From: Lachnospiraceae bacterium
GTDB taxonomy: Bacteria; Bacillota; Clostridia; Lachnospirales; Lachnospiraceae
Reading direction: 5' to 3'
DNA length: 46,909 nucleotides
Assembly: GCA_011959285.1 (NCBI GenBank)
Contig: BLLW01000026.1
Span: 1-46,909, forward strand
The notes under the pieces are model-generated. The model saw only the letters and a program-made list of their open reading frames with translations, had not been told where the DNA came from and did no database searches. Shown here piece after piece: positions 33,660 through 41,355 of this stretch. A program made the position numbers and the translations under genes. Positions within the stretch are counted from its first letter, which is position 1. Every line of letters starts with the position of its first letter.

Positions 33660-34046
33660 ATGAATCTCAAGCACAGCAAACAGCGGGATTCCATTAAAGC
33701 ATTTCTGGCCACCAGAAAAGATCATCCCACCGCGGATGTTGTCTACAAGAATGTACGTCAGTCTTTCCCGAATATCAGTCTTGGAACGGTGTACAGAAAC
33801 CTGACCCTGCTTGCAGATCTCGGTGAGATTACAAGGATTCGTGTAGGCGATGGCGTAGATCATTTTGATTACGATACCTCACCTCATTATCATTTTGTCT
33901 GCTCTGTATGCGGATGTGTGGCAGATTTGGATATGCCAATGTCAGACCAGATTACCAAAGCGGCGCAAGAGAATTTTGAAGGTGAAATTGAGGGACAGGT
34001 GACCTACTTTTTTGGCCGCTGTGATAATTGTATTCCCCAAAATTAA
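33660..34046 (+). CDS. perR: PerR-like peroxide-sensing Fur family repressor
   Basis: A 128-residue Fur-family repressor. The structural zinc Cys4 site is C81/C84 and C121/C124. The regulatory metal ligands of PerR all have counterparts: H22 (HPTAD), D70 (HFDYD), H76 and H78 (HYH) and D89. The winged helix has ISLGTVYRNL. The N terminus is some 15 residues shorter than in Bacillus PerR. In PerR, oxidation of the Fe-binding histidines by peroxide releases the operator. ATG 33660 has AAAGGA six bases upstream; a longer reading from 33609 has no site and would start inside the promoter. The next genes encode peroxide-reducing proteins, supporting PerR rather than Fur or Zur. Confidence 0.9.
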   Translation: MNLKHSKQRDSIKAFLATRKDHPTADVVYKNVRQSFPNISLGTVYRNLTLLADLGEITRIRVGDGVDHFDYDTSPHYHFVCSVCGCVADLDMPMSDQITKAAQENFEGEIEGQVTYFFGRCDNCIPQN

Positions 34047-34073
34047 TATAATAAAGAAAAGGAGATAAGTATT

Positions 34074-34613
34074 ATGAAATTTGTATGTCAGGTATGTGGT
34101 TATGTTTATGAAGGAGATGCAGCACCGGAGAAATGCCCCGTTTGTAATGCACCCGCAGAAAAATTTACTGCTCAGGGCGATGAGAAAGTATGGGCTGCTG
34201 AACACGTAGTAGGCGTTGCCCAGGGCGTAAGCGAAGACATTATTGAAGATTTAAGAGCAAACTTCAACGGCGAATGTACAGAAGTTGGTATGTATCTTGC
34301 AATGGCAAGAGTTGCACACAGAGAAGGTTACCCTGAAATCGGTTTATACTGGGAGAAAGCTGCTTATGAAGAAGCTGAGCATGCCGCTAAATTTGCTGAA
34401 CTGCTCGGTGAAGTCGTAACTGATTCTACTAAGAAGAATCTTGAAATGAGAGTAGAAGCCGAAAACGGCGCTACAGCTGGTAAGTTCGACCTTGCAAAAC
34501 GTGCAAAAGCTGCAAACCTTGACGCGATTCATGACACAGTTCATGAAATGGCACGCGATGAGGCTAGACACGGCAAAGCATTTGAAGGTCTGCTTAAGAG
34601 ATATTTTAACTAA
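34074..34613 (+). CDS. Reverse rubrerythrin (N-terminal rubredoxin domain), NADH peroxidase component
   Basis: A 179-residue protein with the domains in reverse order to classical rubrerythrin. The rubredoxin-type FeS4 site comes first (C5, C8, C21, C24) and the ferritin-like diiron domain follows (about 50-178), with EEAEH and [13 protein letters not shown] as ligand motifs. Reverse rubrerythrins of Clostridium acetobutylicum reduce hydrogen peroxide with electrons from NADH via rubredoxin and are repressed by PerR. The ATG follows AAAGGAGATAAG, 27 bases after perR, and a rubredoxin gene follows by 17 bases. The three form a peroxide-defence operon of the anaerobic cytoplasm. Confidence 0.95.
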   Translation: MKFVCQVCGYVYEGDAAPEKCPVCNAPAEKFTAQGDEKVWAAEHVVGVAQGVSEDIIEDLRANFNGECTEVGMYLAMARVAHREGYPEIGLYWEKAAYEEAEHAAKFAELLGEVVTDSTKKNLEMRVEAENGATAGKFDLAKRAKAANLDAIHDTVHEMARDEARHGKAFEGLLKRYFN

Positions 34614-34630
34614 GAAAGGAGCAATTAAAA

Positions 34631-34804
34631 ATGAAAAAGTATTTTTGCAACCCTTGTGGTTACACTTATGATCCTGAGAAAGGTGATCCCGAACATGGTA
34701 TCGCACCTGGAACCGCTTTTGAGGATATTCCTGATGACTGGTGTTGTCCTCTCTGTGGAGTTTCCAAGGACATGTTCCAGCCCTGCATAGACAATTACAA
34801 CTAA
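34631..34804 (+). CDS. Rubredoxin
   Basis: A 57-residue rubredoxin. It starts [19 protein letters not shown], with FeS4 ligands C6, C9, C39 and C42 in the motifs CNPCGY and [15 protein letters not shown]. The spacing and the [15 protein letters not shown] segment are canonical. It carries single electrons, here most likely to the reverse rubrerythrin encoded immediately upstream. AAAGGAGCAATTAAAA precedes the ATG. Two additional cysteines (C38 and C52) are not normally ligands. A strong terminator follows the stop codon. Confidence 0.96.
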   Translation: MKKYFCNPCGYTYDPEKGDPEHGIAPGTAFEDIPDDWCCPLCGVSKDMFQPCIDNYN

Positions 34805-34822
34805 ATTTATTTTAAAGTATAT

Positions 34823-34864
34823 AAAGGGAGCATTGACGACATTTAAAAATCAATGCTCCCTTTT
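34823..34864. terminator. Intrinsic terminator after rubredoxin, shared with the convergent gene
   Basis: AAAGGGAGCATTGA (34823-34836) pairs with TCAATGCTCCCTTT (34850-34863), with T continuing to 34864. It ends ten bases before the stop of the convergent phosphoribosyltransferase-like gene and probably serves both strands. Confidence 0.9.
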
Positions 34865-34874
34865 ACATATTGCA

Positions 34875-35519
34875 TCAATGATGGATAATGGAATATCCGA
34901 ATCCATTTGCAAATGCATCAATCTTCTTTCCTTCTTTACATAAAGAGCAGCCTTCTGGATTATAAGTCTTATAATCCGGTATATCCGTAATCGTAAACAG
35001 TGACTTGATCGGAATACCCATTACGCTGTTCGCCGCACTGAAGACTGCGCTGATGCCGCTGATGGTGGCGCCATAATAACTCAGCGCCTGAGCTGCCTTA
35101 ACAATAGTCTGACCTGTAGTTGCAGATGCCATGAGCAAAAGAATATTTTTGTCACTGATCATGGGAACCATATTCTCCCTGAAAACCAGCTGTCCTGAAT
35201 TTACATATTCAGGCGTAACAATGTAGATGGTGTTATGAGAATTCATGGAGTAAACTCCTGCCCTCGTCAGATCCTCTGCGAGAAACGCGCCTATGATCTC
35301 GCATCCGTCAATACATACAATCGTGTCAACAATCGTAGTTGCCGTTATCTGTTCACTGAGTGCCTTAGCCGCCGCAGAAGCCTCGCTTAATCTGGACTTT
35401 ATGGTGGTCATGTCCAAAAAATAGTTGACGTGGGAATTGGGCGTCACAAAATGTCCGGGAATGGCTTTTAGCACAACGTTGCGATGATTTGGTGATTTGA
35501 TTTTAATTGTCTCTTGCAT
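34875..35519 (-). CDS. Phosphoribosyltransferase-fold protein with degenerate PRPP loop
   Basis: A 214-residue protein with the type I phosphoribosyltransferase fold and general likeness to orotate phosphoribosyltransferases. The strand-loop that should bind PRPP reads NILLLMASATTGQT: the TTG turn is kept, but the acidic pair (usually E/D-D) is replaced by Ala-Ser. A Cys pair, GCSLCKEGKKID, lies near the C terminus. It may be a ligand-binding or regulatory protein rather than a transferase, or a divergent enzyme. Start: ATG 35519 is preferred because the GGGGG site lies eight bases from it and only two from the in-frame ATG at 35525. It is a single-gene unit with its own promoter. Confidence 0.75.
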   Translation of the reverse strand: MQETIKIKSPNHRNVVLKAIPGHFVTPNSHVNYFLDMTTIKSRLSEASAAAKALSEQITATTIVDTIVCIDGCEIIGAFLAEDLTRAGVYSMNSHNTIYIVTPEYVNSGQLVFRENMVPMISDKNILLLMASATTGQTIVKAAQALSYYGATISGISAVFSAANSVMGIPIKSLFTITDIPDYKTYNPEGCSLCKEGKKIDAFANGFGYSIIHH

Positions 35520-35586
35520 AGGCATATCCCCCTACTTAATATTATTTACTTTTCGCCTTTAAATTGTGCGATAACTGTATAATAAT

Positions 35587-35615
35587 ATAGTAAATGATAT
35601 GACATTATTATGCAA
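35587..35615 (-). promoter_or_regulatory. Promoter of the phosphoribosyltransferase-like gene
   Basis: On the minus strand TTGCAT (35615-35610), 17 bases, then TACTAT (35592-35587), about 68 bases before the start codon. Confidence 0.65.
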
Positions 35616-35635
35616 TCATTTCTTTTGTCAGATAG

Positions 35636-35671
35636 AAAAAATATAACAGTGAAGCCATAAGACCTCACTGT
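35636..35671 (-). terminator. Intrinsic terminator after the chemoreceptor gene
   Basis: On the minus strand ACAGTGAGGTC pairs with GGCTTCACTGT (11 positions with three wobbles) around TTAT; a TATATTTTTT stretch follows. It lies eight bases after the stop codon. Confidence 0.85.
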
Positions 35672-35678
35672 CACATCA

Positions 35679-37403
35679 TTATTGCAGTTTAAATTTATTT
35701 ACTTCATCATTCAATTTCTGTGAAATATTCTTGTTGGCATCTGCCTCTCCACTGATGTCCTTCACACTCACTGTAAGCCCTGTTGACATCTCGGCAACAT
35801 TTGCGACACCCTTTGCACAATCCTCCACTGCATCATTTACCATGGAAATCGCATCCTTGATACTATCGATGTTGTCCCTGATCTGTCTGCTCTCATCCGC
35901 AAACGCTTCCATAATCTCACCCATATTTCCAACATCGCTTTGATAGTTTTCACTGGTTTTAAGCAGTTCCTGATAGCCTGCCACTGCCGTCTTATTCATA
36001 AAATCAAGCATAATTTCCGCCTCTGCCGCAAGTTCATTGACCGCCTCCGTTACATTGGCGCTCACCGTACGGATCTGGGCTGCCGCTTCCGCCGAATTGG
36101 ACGCAAGTTTTCCAATTTGATCTGCAACTACTGCAAATCCTTTTCCTGCCTCCCCAGCTCTTGCCGCCTCTATACTTGCATTTAATGCCAGCAGATTTGT
36201 CTGGCTGGTAATACTAATGATATTGGCAGTGAGTCCTCCAATCTCTTCCACCGCTCTGGATTTTTCAATCTTTTCATTGACCGAAGCTGCCATAACATTC
36301 GTCTGCTCTATCGCATTCTTCTGATTTTCAACCGCGCTCTTGTAAATCTGCGCCGCCTTATCTATGATTCTTACAGAGGACTCTTTTCCTTTTTGTACCT
36401 TTTGTGAGATATCGGCAATCGTACTATATACCTCTTCTATCGATTCATGAACCTGCCCCAGCGAAACACTGGTTTCTTCCATTGCAGCGCTCATTTCTTC
36501 CATGGTGGCAGACACATCCGCAATATTACCCTCTGCGCTGAATAGACTTTGCACCACTTTAGCTGATGAATCGCTGAGATTTTGCGCATTTTCAGAAATA
36601 TTCAGCATGATTTTCCTGATGAATGCAAGCATCGCATTTACGTTCTGCGCAATCAGTTCCATTTCATCTCCTGTCCTGATATCCAGCTGCTGCGTCAAAT
36701 CCCCTTCATTATGAACAAGCTCATAAATCTTGCCGTCCACAGTTCGGAGATTTTTCATGATTCTTCCCACTACTAAGTAAAGAATAAAGATGGCAGCTAC
36801 CAGACAGACAGCACCCAGTTCAATCACCCAGCGTCTTAAGGCATTTAATTTTGTAATCACATGCGCCGCATCATAATCACAGCCAAGTACTGCTGCAACC
36901 TTGCCATCTTTGGTCAGAACAGGCTTATATGCTGAAATAAGCTCCCCATCCTCAGTGGAGTCTATGTAATCCTGCACGTATTCATTTCCCTGAAAAACAT
37001 CTTTAAGCTCCGCATAAGAACTCTCAAATACGTCTCCGGGCACATGCTGATTACCTGTCTCGTCAGTGTCAACACCGTAATATACTCTGCTTCCATCCGT
37101 ATGCAGTGTATACATAAAAGCAATTCCGCACCGTTTCTGTAAATTCCGCATCATTGTCAAAAGATCTTGATATTCCTGGGTGTCTTTGCTGTCCCCTCCT
37201 ATGAGGATGGCAGTATCTCCGTCTATCATCCTGGCGGCAATTTCAGCCGCCATATCTGCCTCTTCTACCCCCATTTCAATCATTGCTTTTTCCATATGAC
37301 GGAAAGCGCTGATTCCCATAATCAGACAGATTGCAATCACAAGCAGACTAGCCGGAAGCAGAATCTTTACCTTAACACTTACGCTTCTCACTTTTTGTCT
37401 CAT
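35679..37403 (-). CDS. Methyl-accepting chemotaxis protein with Cache-type sensor
   Basis: A 574-residue chemoreceptor. One helix (about 13-31), an outside sensor domain of about 155 residues that resembles a Cache module ([17 protein letters not shown], then [23 protein letters not shown]), a second helix (about 192-212), HAMP, and a long coiled-coil signalling domain follow. The hairpin tip reads [36 protein letters not shown], the strongly conserved kinase-control region. Likely methylation helices flank it. No che genes are in the window, so it must work with an array encoded elsewhere. It starts 42 bases after sahH with no terminator between, so the two are probably co-transcribed; the ligand is unknown. 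Confidence 0.95.
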   Translation of the reverse strand: MRQKVRSVSVKVKILLPASLLVIAICLIMGISAFRHMEKAMIEMGVEEADMAAEIAARMIDGDTAILIGGDSKDTQEYQDLLTMMRNLQKRCGIAFMYTLHTDGSRVYYGVDTDETGNQHVPGDVFESSYAELKDVFQGNEYVQDYIDSTEDGELISAYKPVLTKDGKVAAVLGCDYDAAHVITKLNALRRWVIELGAVCLVAAIFILYLVVGRIMKNLRTVDGKIYELVHNEGDLTQQLDIRTGDEMELIAQNVNAMLAFIRKIMLNISENAQNLSDSSAKVVQSLFSAEGNIADVSATMEEMSAAMEETSVSLGQVHESIEEVYSTIADISQKVQKGKESSVRIIDKAAQIYKSAVENQKNAIEQTNVMAASVNEKIEKSRAVEEIGGLTANIISITSQTNLLALNASIEAARAGEAGKGFAVVADQIGKLASNSAEAAAQIRTVSANVTEAVNELAAEAEIMLDFMNKTAVAGYQELLKTSENYQSDVGNMGEIMEAFADESRQIRDNIDSIKDAISMVNDAVEDCAKGVANVAEMSTGLTVSVKDISGEADANKNISQKLNDEVNKFKLQ

Positions 37404-37445
37404 ATAAATTCCCCCACCCCAATCATTTTTTACTCGTTTACCTAT

Positions 37446-38696
37446 TTACCCCAATGTATAACTGTTCAAATACTTCTCCTGCTCCGGTGTGAGTACGTCA
37501 ATCTGCTTGCCGAGGAATGCCAGCTTTCTTCTCGCTACATCCTGATCTACTTCTCTGGGCACATCAATCAGCTTTTCCTTAAGTTCATTTCCATGTTCCA
37601 CCAAATATTTGGCAGACAATGCCTGAATCGCAAAGCTCATATCCATAATCTCTGCCGGATGTCCGTCGCCAGCTGCCAAATTTACCAGCCTTCCTTCTGC
37701 CAGGATAAAAATCCATTGCCCGGAGGGCAGTTTGTAACCCATAATATTTTTTCTCTGTTCTCTCGTCTCAACCGCGATTTCACGGAGTCTTGCCATATCG
37801 ATTTCACAATCAAAGTGACCTGCGTTGCAGAGAATCGCACCATCCTTCATAACCTTAAAATCTTCTTCATCGATAACCTTATCACAGCCCGTAACCGTTA
37901 CAAAGAAATCGCCCACCTTTGCCGCTTCATTCATGGGCATTACATCAAACCCGTCCATTACTGCCTCTATCGCTTTGATAGGATCGATCTCTGTCACAAT
38001 GACTCTGGCGCCAAGTCCCTTGGCTCTCATAGCTGTACCCTTGCCACACCATCCATAACCTGCTACCACCACAATCTTGCCTGCTACAATCAGATTGGTT
38101 GTCCGATTGATGCCGTCCCATACAGATTGCCCGGTACCATAACGATTGTCAAACAGATGCTTACAGTCCGCATTGTTGACACGTACCATGGGAAATTTCA
38201 GTTCTCCTGCATGATTCATTGCTTCCAGACGGATAATGCCGGTAGTTGTTTCCTCGCAGCCTCCAATAATATTCGGTATCAGTTCCGGCATCTGGGTGTG
38301 TACCATATTTACCAAATCACCGCCATCATCAATAATGATATTAGGTCCCGCCTCAAGCACATGCCGGATATGAGTATTGTATTCCTTGGGTGTACAATCA
38401 TACCATGCATGGACCTCAAGACCTGCCTTTACCAATGCAGCTGCCACATCATCCTGCGTGGATAAAGGATTAGAGCCTGTTACATACATCTCTGCTCCTC
38501 CTGCCTTAAGCACCAGGCAAAGGTAAGCTGTTTTCGCTTCCAAGTGTACAGAAAGCGCTATTTTCTTTCCTTCAAAAGGCTTTGTCTTTGTAAATTCCTC
38601 CTCAAGTGTACGGAGCAGATCACAGTTTCTTTTTACCCACTCAATCTTGCGTTCTCCTGATTCAGCTAAATGAATATCTCTGATTTCACTGTTCAT
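37446..38696 (-). CDS. S-adenosylhomocysteine hydrolase homologue, possibly S-inosylhomocysteine hydrolase
   Basis: A 416-residue NAD-dependent hydrolase of the SahH family. The NAD loop is GYGWCGKGTAMRAKGLGA; SNPLSTQDDVAAAL, the NNADCKHLFDNRYGTG hinge and NAGHFDCEID are conserved. The base-contact segment reads VHLEAKTA (H51, E53, K55) where human SahH has LHMTVETA; thus the Thr and the Glu that contact adenine are Glu and Lys. The C terminus (YLNSYTLG) lacks the KPDHYRY tail of the usual enzymes. It is of the short archaeal/Thermotoga type. With a SAH/MTA deaminase 54 bases upstream, its substrate may be S-inosylhomocysteine. Start: ATG 38696, eight bases after GGAGG, which overlaps the in-frame ATG at 38711. 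Confidence 0.9.
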   Translation of the reverse strand: MNSEIRDIHLAESGERKIEWVKRNCDLLRTLEEEFTKTKPFEGKKIALSVHLEAKTAYLCLVLKAGGAEMYVTGSNPLSTQDDVAAALVKAGLEVHAWYDCTPKEYNTHIRHVLEAGPNIIIDDGGDLVNMVHTQMPELIPNIIGGCEETTTGIIRLEAMNHAGELKFPMVRVNNADCKHLFDNRYGTGQSVWDGINRTTNLIVAGKIVVVAGYGWCGKGTAMRAKGLGARVIVTEIDPIKAIEAVMDGFDVMPMNEAAKVGDFFVTVTGCDKVIDEEDFKVMKDGAILCNAGHFDCEIDMARLREIAVETREQRKNIMGYKLPSGQWIFILAEGRLVNLAAGDGHPAEIMDMSFAIQALSAKYLVEHGNELKEKLIDVPREVDQDVARRKLAFLGKQIDVLTPEQEKYLNSYTLG

Positions 38697-38750
38697 TTTT
38701 ATTTCCTCCATTTTTTAATATATAGATGCCCCGCAAAGCGCGGCATGCGT

Positions 38751-40052
38751 TTAATACTCTTTCTCGTGAAGCCCCATACGGGTTATGATCTCTCGAATCT
38801 TTTCGTATACAAGTTCTTCATCCATAGTTAGAATTTTTTTGTTTTCCATGGTGATTTTTCCATCGATCAGAACGGTTTCCACCTCTGATCCATTTGCAGA
38901 GTAGCATAACCCGGCAAGAAGATTGTTTCTAGGCGTAAGCGAAGGTGTATTTAAATCAAGGATTACAATATCCGCCTTCTTTCCCTCCTCTAGGGAACCT
39001 ATTTCTTTTTCAAGACCAAGCGCTCTTGCTCCGTTTATGGTAGCGATTTTAAACGCCTCTTTTGCACTGATGCACTGTGGCGTTTTATGAACACCCTTGT
39101 GAATCAAGGTCAAAAGACTCATCTCATGGAACATATTAAGGCTGTTGTTGCTTGCCGCCCCGTCCGTTCCAAGACAGACATTGATTCCTTTCTCAAGCAT
39201 GGCTGGAACAGGCGCAAAACCGTTGCCCAGCTTCATGTTGCTAGCCGGATTGGTCACCACGCTGACATTCTTTGCTTTAAGAATATCCATATCTTTTTCG
39301 GTGATCTGCACGCAATGAGCTGCTATGGCAGGCATATCAAACAGCCCGTTTTCATCTGCAAGTTCGATGGGGGAACAGCCATAATCATCATCAATCTGCT
39401 TAATCTCGCTTTCGCTTTCTGCAAGATGCACATGGATTCCCATGTGGTTATCCTTCGCCTGCTGAGACACTATTCTCATATATGCGTCATCGCAAGTATA
39501 TGGCGCATGAGGTCCTAACATAAAGGACAGTCTGTCGCAGTCCCTCGCTTCATCTCTCTCATCATAAGCCTCTCTCAGCCTTGACCGTCCTGCCTCGTCT
39601 TTTCCTTTTCCAATCAGCCCACGGCTTATGACAGCACGCATACCAGATTCCCTTACCGCTCTCGTAGTCTGGTAAATATTCATCTGCATGTCGTTAAAGC
39701 AGGTGGTTCCACTCTTCATCATTTCAATGATTGCAAGGCAGGCGCCCCAATAAGCGTCCTCATCTGTCATCTGCTGCTCGATTGGATCAATGGTTCCGAA
39801 AAGCCAATCCATAAAGCTCAGATCATCTGCCACATTTCGCATAAACGCCATATACGAATGTGTGTGGCAGTTTATGAGCCCTGGCATGGCAAGCTTGTCT
39901 TTTCCATCAATCACCTTATCAGCTATAAAACTCTCCGGCTGCTTGCCGATGGCGGCAATCCTGTTCCCCTCGATATAAATATCCGTTTCTTTGATTAAAT
40001 CCTTGTTTCCCTCCGGCAATATAGCCAGAATATTTTTTAACAATATGCCCAT
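38751..40052 (-). CDS. mtaD: MTA/SAH/5'-deoxyadenosine deaminase (amidohydrolase)
   Basis: A protein of about 433 residues of the TrzF/MtaD/DadD amidohydrolase group. Metal ligands are seen in NCHTHSYM (His-x-His), HVHLAES, AAHCVQ and GTDGAASNN (Asp). Such enzymes convert the adenine moiety of methylthioadenosine, S-adenosylhomocysteine or 5'-deoxyadenosine to hypoxanthine. The gene order, deaminase then SahH homologue, suggests that both act on the same SAM by-products. The start is uncertain: ATG 40052 (MGILLKNILAIL) matches the family N terminus, while ATGs at 40067 and 40085 are possible; AGGAAGG lies just before 40067. It is the first gene of the deaminase-sahH-chemoreceptor run. Confidence 0.9.
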   Translation of the reverse strand: MGILLKNILAILPEGNKDLIKETDIYIEGNRIAAIGKQPESFIADKVIDGKDKLAMPGLINCHTHSYMAFMRNVADDLSFMDWLFGTIDPIEQQMTDEDAYWGACLAIIEMMKSGTTCFNDMQMNIYQTTRAVRESGMRAVISRGLIGKGKDEAGRSRLREAYDERDEARDCDRLSFMLGPHAPYTCDDAYMRIVSQQAKDNHMGIHVHLAESESEIKQIDDDYGCSPIELADENGLFDMPAIAAHCVQITEKDMDILKAKNVSVVTNPASNMKLGNGFAPVPAMLEKGINVCLGTDGAASNNSLNMFHEMSLLTLIHKGVHKTPQCISAKEAFKIATINGARALGLEKEIGSLEEGKKADIVILDLNTPSLTPRNNLLAGLCYSANGSEVETVLIDGKITMENKKILTMDEELVYEKIREIITRMGLHEKEY

Positions 40053-40125
40053 GTATAACAGCCCCATCCTTCCTGCATTCCGCATTTTTCTTTTTCATTT
40101 TATCACATCATTATAACTGAAACAA

Positions 40126-40171
40126 TAAAAAGCCCCACAGGATTTCAAACGAATTTCCCTGTGGGACTTTT
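40126..40171 (-). terminator. Intrinsic terminator closing the lacto-N-biose operon
   Basis: On the minus strand GTCCCACAGG (40067+100 region: 40167-40158) pairs with CCTGTGGGGC (40041+100 region: 40141-40132) with one G-U pair, followed by TTTTT. It lies about 40 bases after the kinase stop codon. Confidence 0.88.
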
Positions 40172-40209
40172 ATAAACAATTAATTTTAATTTTACTGATA
40201 TTTTTGTAA

Positions 40210-41355
40210 CTATGAAGCCGAAGGCTGAATAGTTACATATTTTTTGTACTTATCAACGACAGCCATCATCTGATTCCATTTTGCTTCCATGTCCTTTACC
40301 AGTTTAAACTGTGTTCTTGCGCGGTCCAGATTGTGTCCCTCCCGATGAATCTTAAAATAGACATCGCCCTCCAGAAAGTCTGCCAAAAAACGTATACCAC
40401 ACTCATAAGTCATAAGTTTTGCGCCCATGGGGAGCATTTCAATTTCCTTCTCCGTCAGACTCCCTCCACATCCTTCCAAAAATCCTTTCGTAAAAGCTTC
40501 AAATAAATCTAAATCCAGTTCTATTTTGCTTAAATCCTTTTCATCCTCCGCTCCCGTACTTGCTCCTGTGCGAATGGAATCCCCAAAGTCATAATGGGAA
40601 AGACCAGGCATTACCGTATCAAGATCAATGATGCACAATGCTTTTTTAGTGTCGGCATCAAATAAAATGTTGTTTAATTTCGTATCATTATGCGTTACAC
40701 GAAGTGACAATTTCCCCTCTGCAAGAAGGTCCAGCAACACCGATGTGTCCTTTTCCCTTTCGAGGGCAAATGCTATTTCTTGCATAGCAACAGATGCCCT
40801 TCCCATCTTGTCCTCCTGAACCGCTTTTTGAAAATCGCGAAAGCGAGAAGGCGTATTATGAAAATTGGGGATCGTCTCATGAAGCTCTTTGGCAGGATAA
40901 CCTGCAAGCATTCTCTGAAAATTCCCAAATGCTACAGCACTGTCATAGAAGTCCCTTGCGCTTTCCGCCTGATCAAAACACAAGGTCCCCTCTATGTACA
41001 AAAATACTCTCCAAAAGTTATGCGCACTGTCTTCATAGTAATTCCCCCCGTCACGGGTTTTCACTACATTCAGCGTCTCTCTGTCGGGATCTCCACCCTG
41101 CTTTCTAATTACTTCACGCAGATACTGTGTCACATTCACCACATTATCCATAAGCTGCTGCGGTTTTTTGAAAATTGAATGATTCATTCTCTGCAGAATA
41201 TACCGCCTGCTGCCTTCTTTCGTTTCATAAGTTAGCAGAAATGTGTCATTGATATGTCCATTCCCATAGGGTTTTCCATCTATCAGTTTTCCATCTAAAT
41301 CAAACGCTGTTATCGCTTCTTCTATTTTGGCACAAGCCGGATTTTCTACCTTCAT
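40210..41355 (-). CDS. nahK: N-acetylhexosamine 1-kinase
   Basis: A 381-residue kinase of the aminoglycoside phosphotransferase fold, resembling bifidobacterial NahK. The opening GKPYGNGHINDTFLL is the nucleotide loop; VTHNDTKLNNILF carries the catalytic aspartate; CIIDLDTVMPG is the metal-binding motif. NahK phosphorylates GlcNAc and GalNAc at the anomeric carbon with ATP, which is the fate of the amino sugar released by the GH112 phosphorylase. The gene overlaps the end of the GH112 gene by four bases (ATGA), the sign of translational coupling, with AAGGAG five bases upstream. A GalT/GalE pair that would complete the Leloir-like route is not in the window. Confidence 0.92.
   Translation of the reverse strand: MKVENPACAKIEEAITAFDLDGKLIDGKPYGNGHINDTFLLTYETKEGSRRYILQRMNHSIFKKPQQLMDNVVNVTQYLREVIRKQGGDPDRETLNVVKTRDGGNYYEDSAHNFWRVFLYIEGTLCFDQAESARDFYDSAVAFGNFQRMLAGYPAKELHETIPNFHNTPSRFRDFQKAVQEDKMGRASVAMQEIAFALEREKDTSVLLDLLAEGKLSLRVTHNDTKLNNILFDADTKKALCIIDLDTVMPGLSHYDFGDSIRTGASTGAEDEKDLSKIELDLDLFEAFTKGFLEGCGGSLTEKEIEMLPMGAKLMTYECGIRFLADFLEGDVYFKIHREGHNLDRARTQFKLVKDMEAKWNQMMAVVDKYKKYVTIQPSAS

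Noticed and set aside
34344-34706. Minus-strand 120-codon frame over rubrerythrin and rubredoxin
   Set aside because: Antisense to two certain genes with conserved metal ligands.
37167-38465. Long plus-strand open reading frame of 432 codons
   Set aside because: It is antisense to the 5' part of the chemoreceptor gene and most of the SahH gene, both certain. The product is rich in Cys, His and Ile with no domain, and there is no ribosome binding site.
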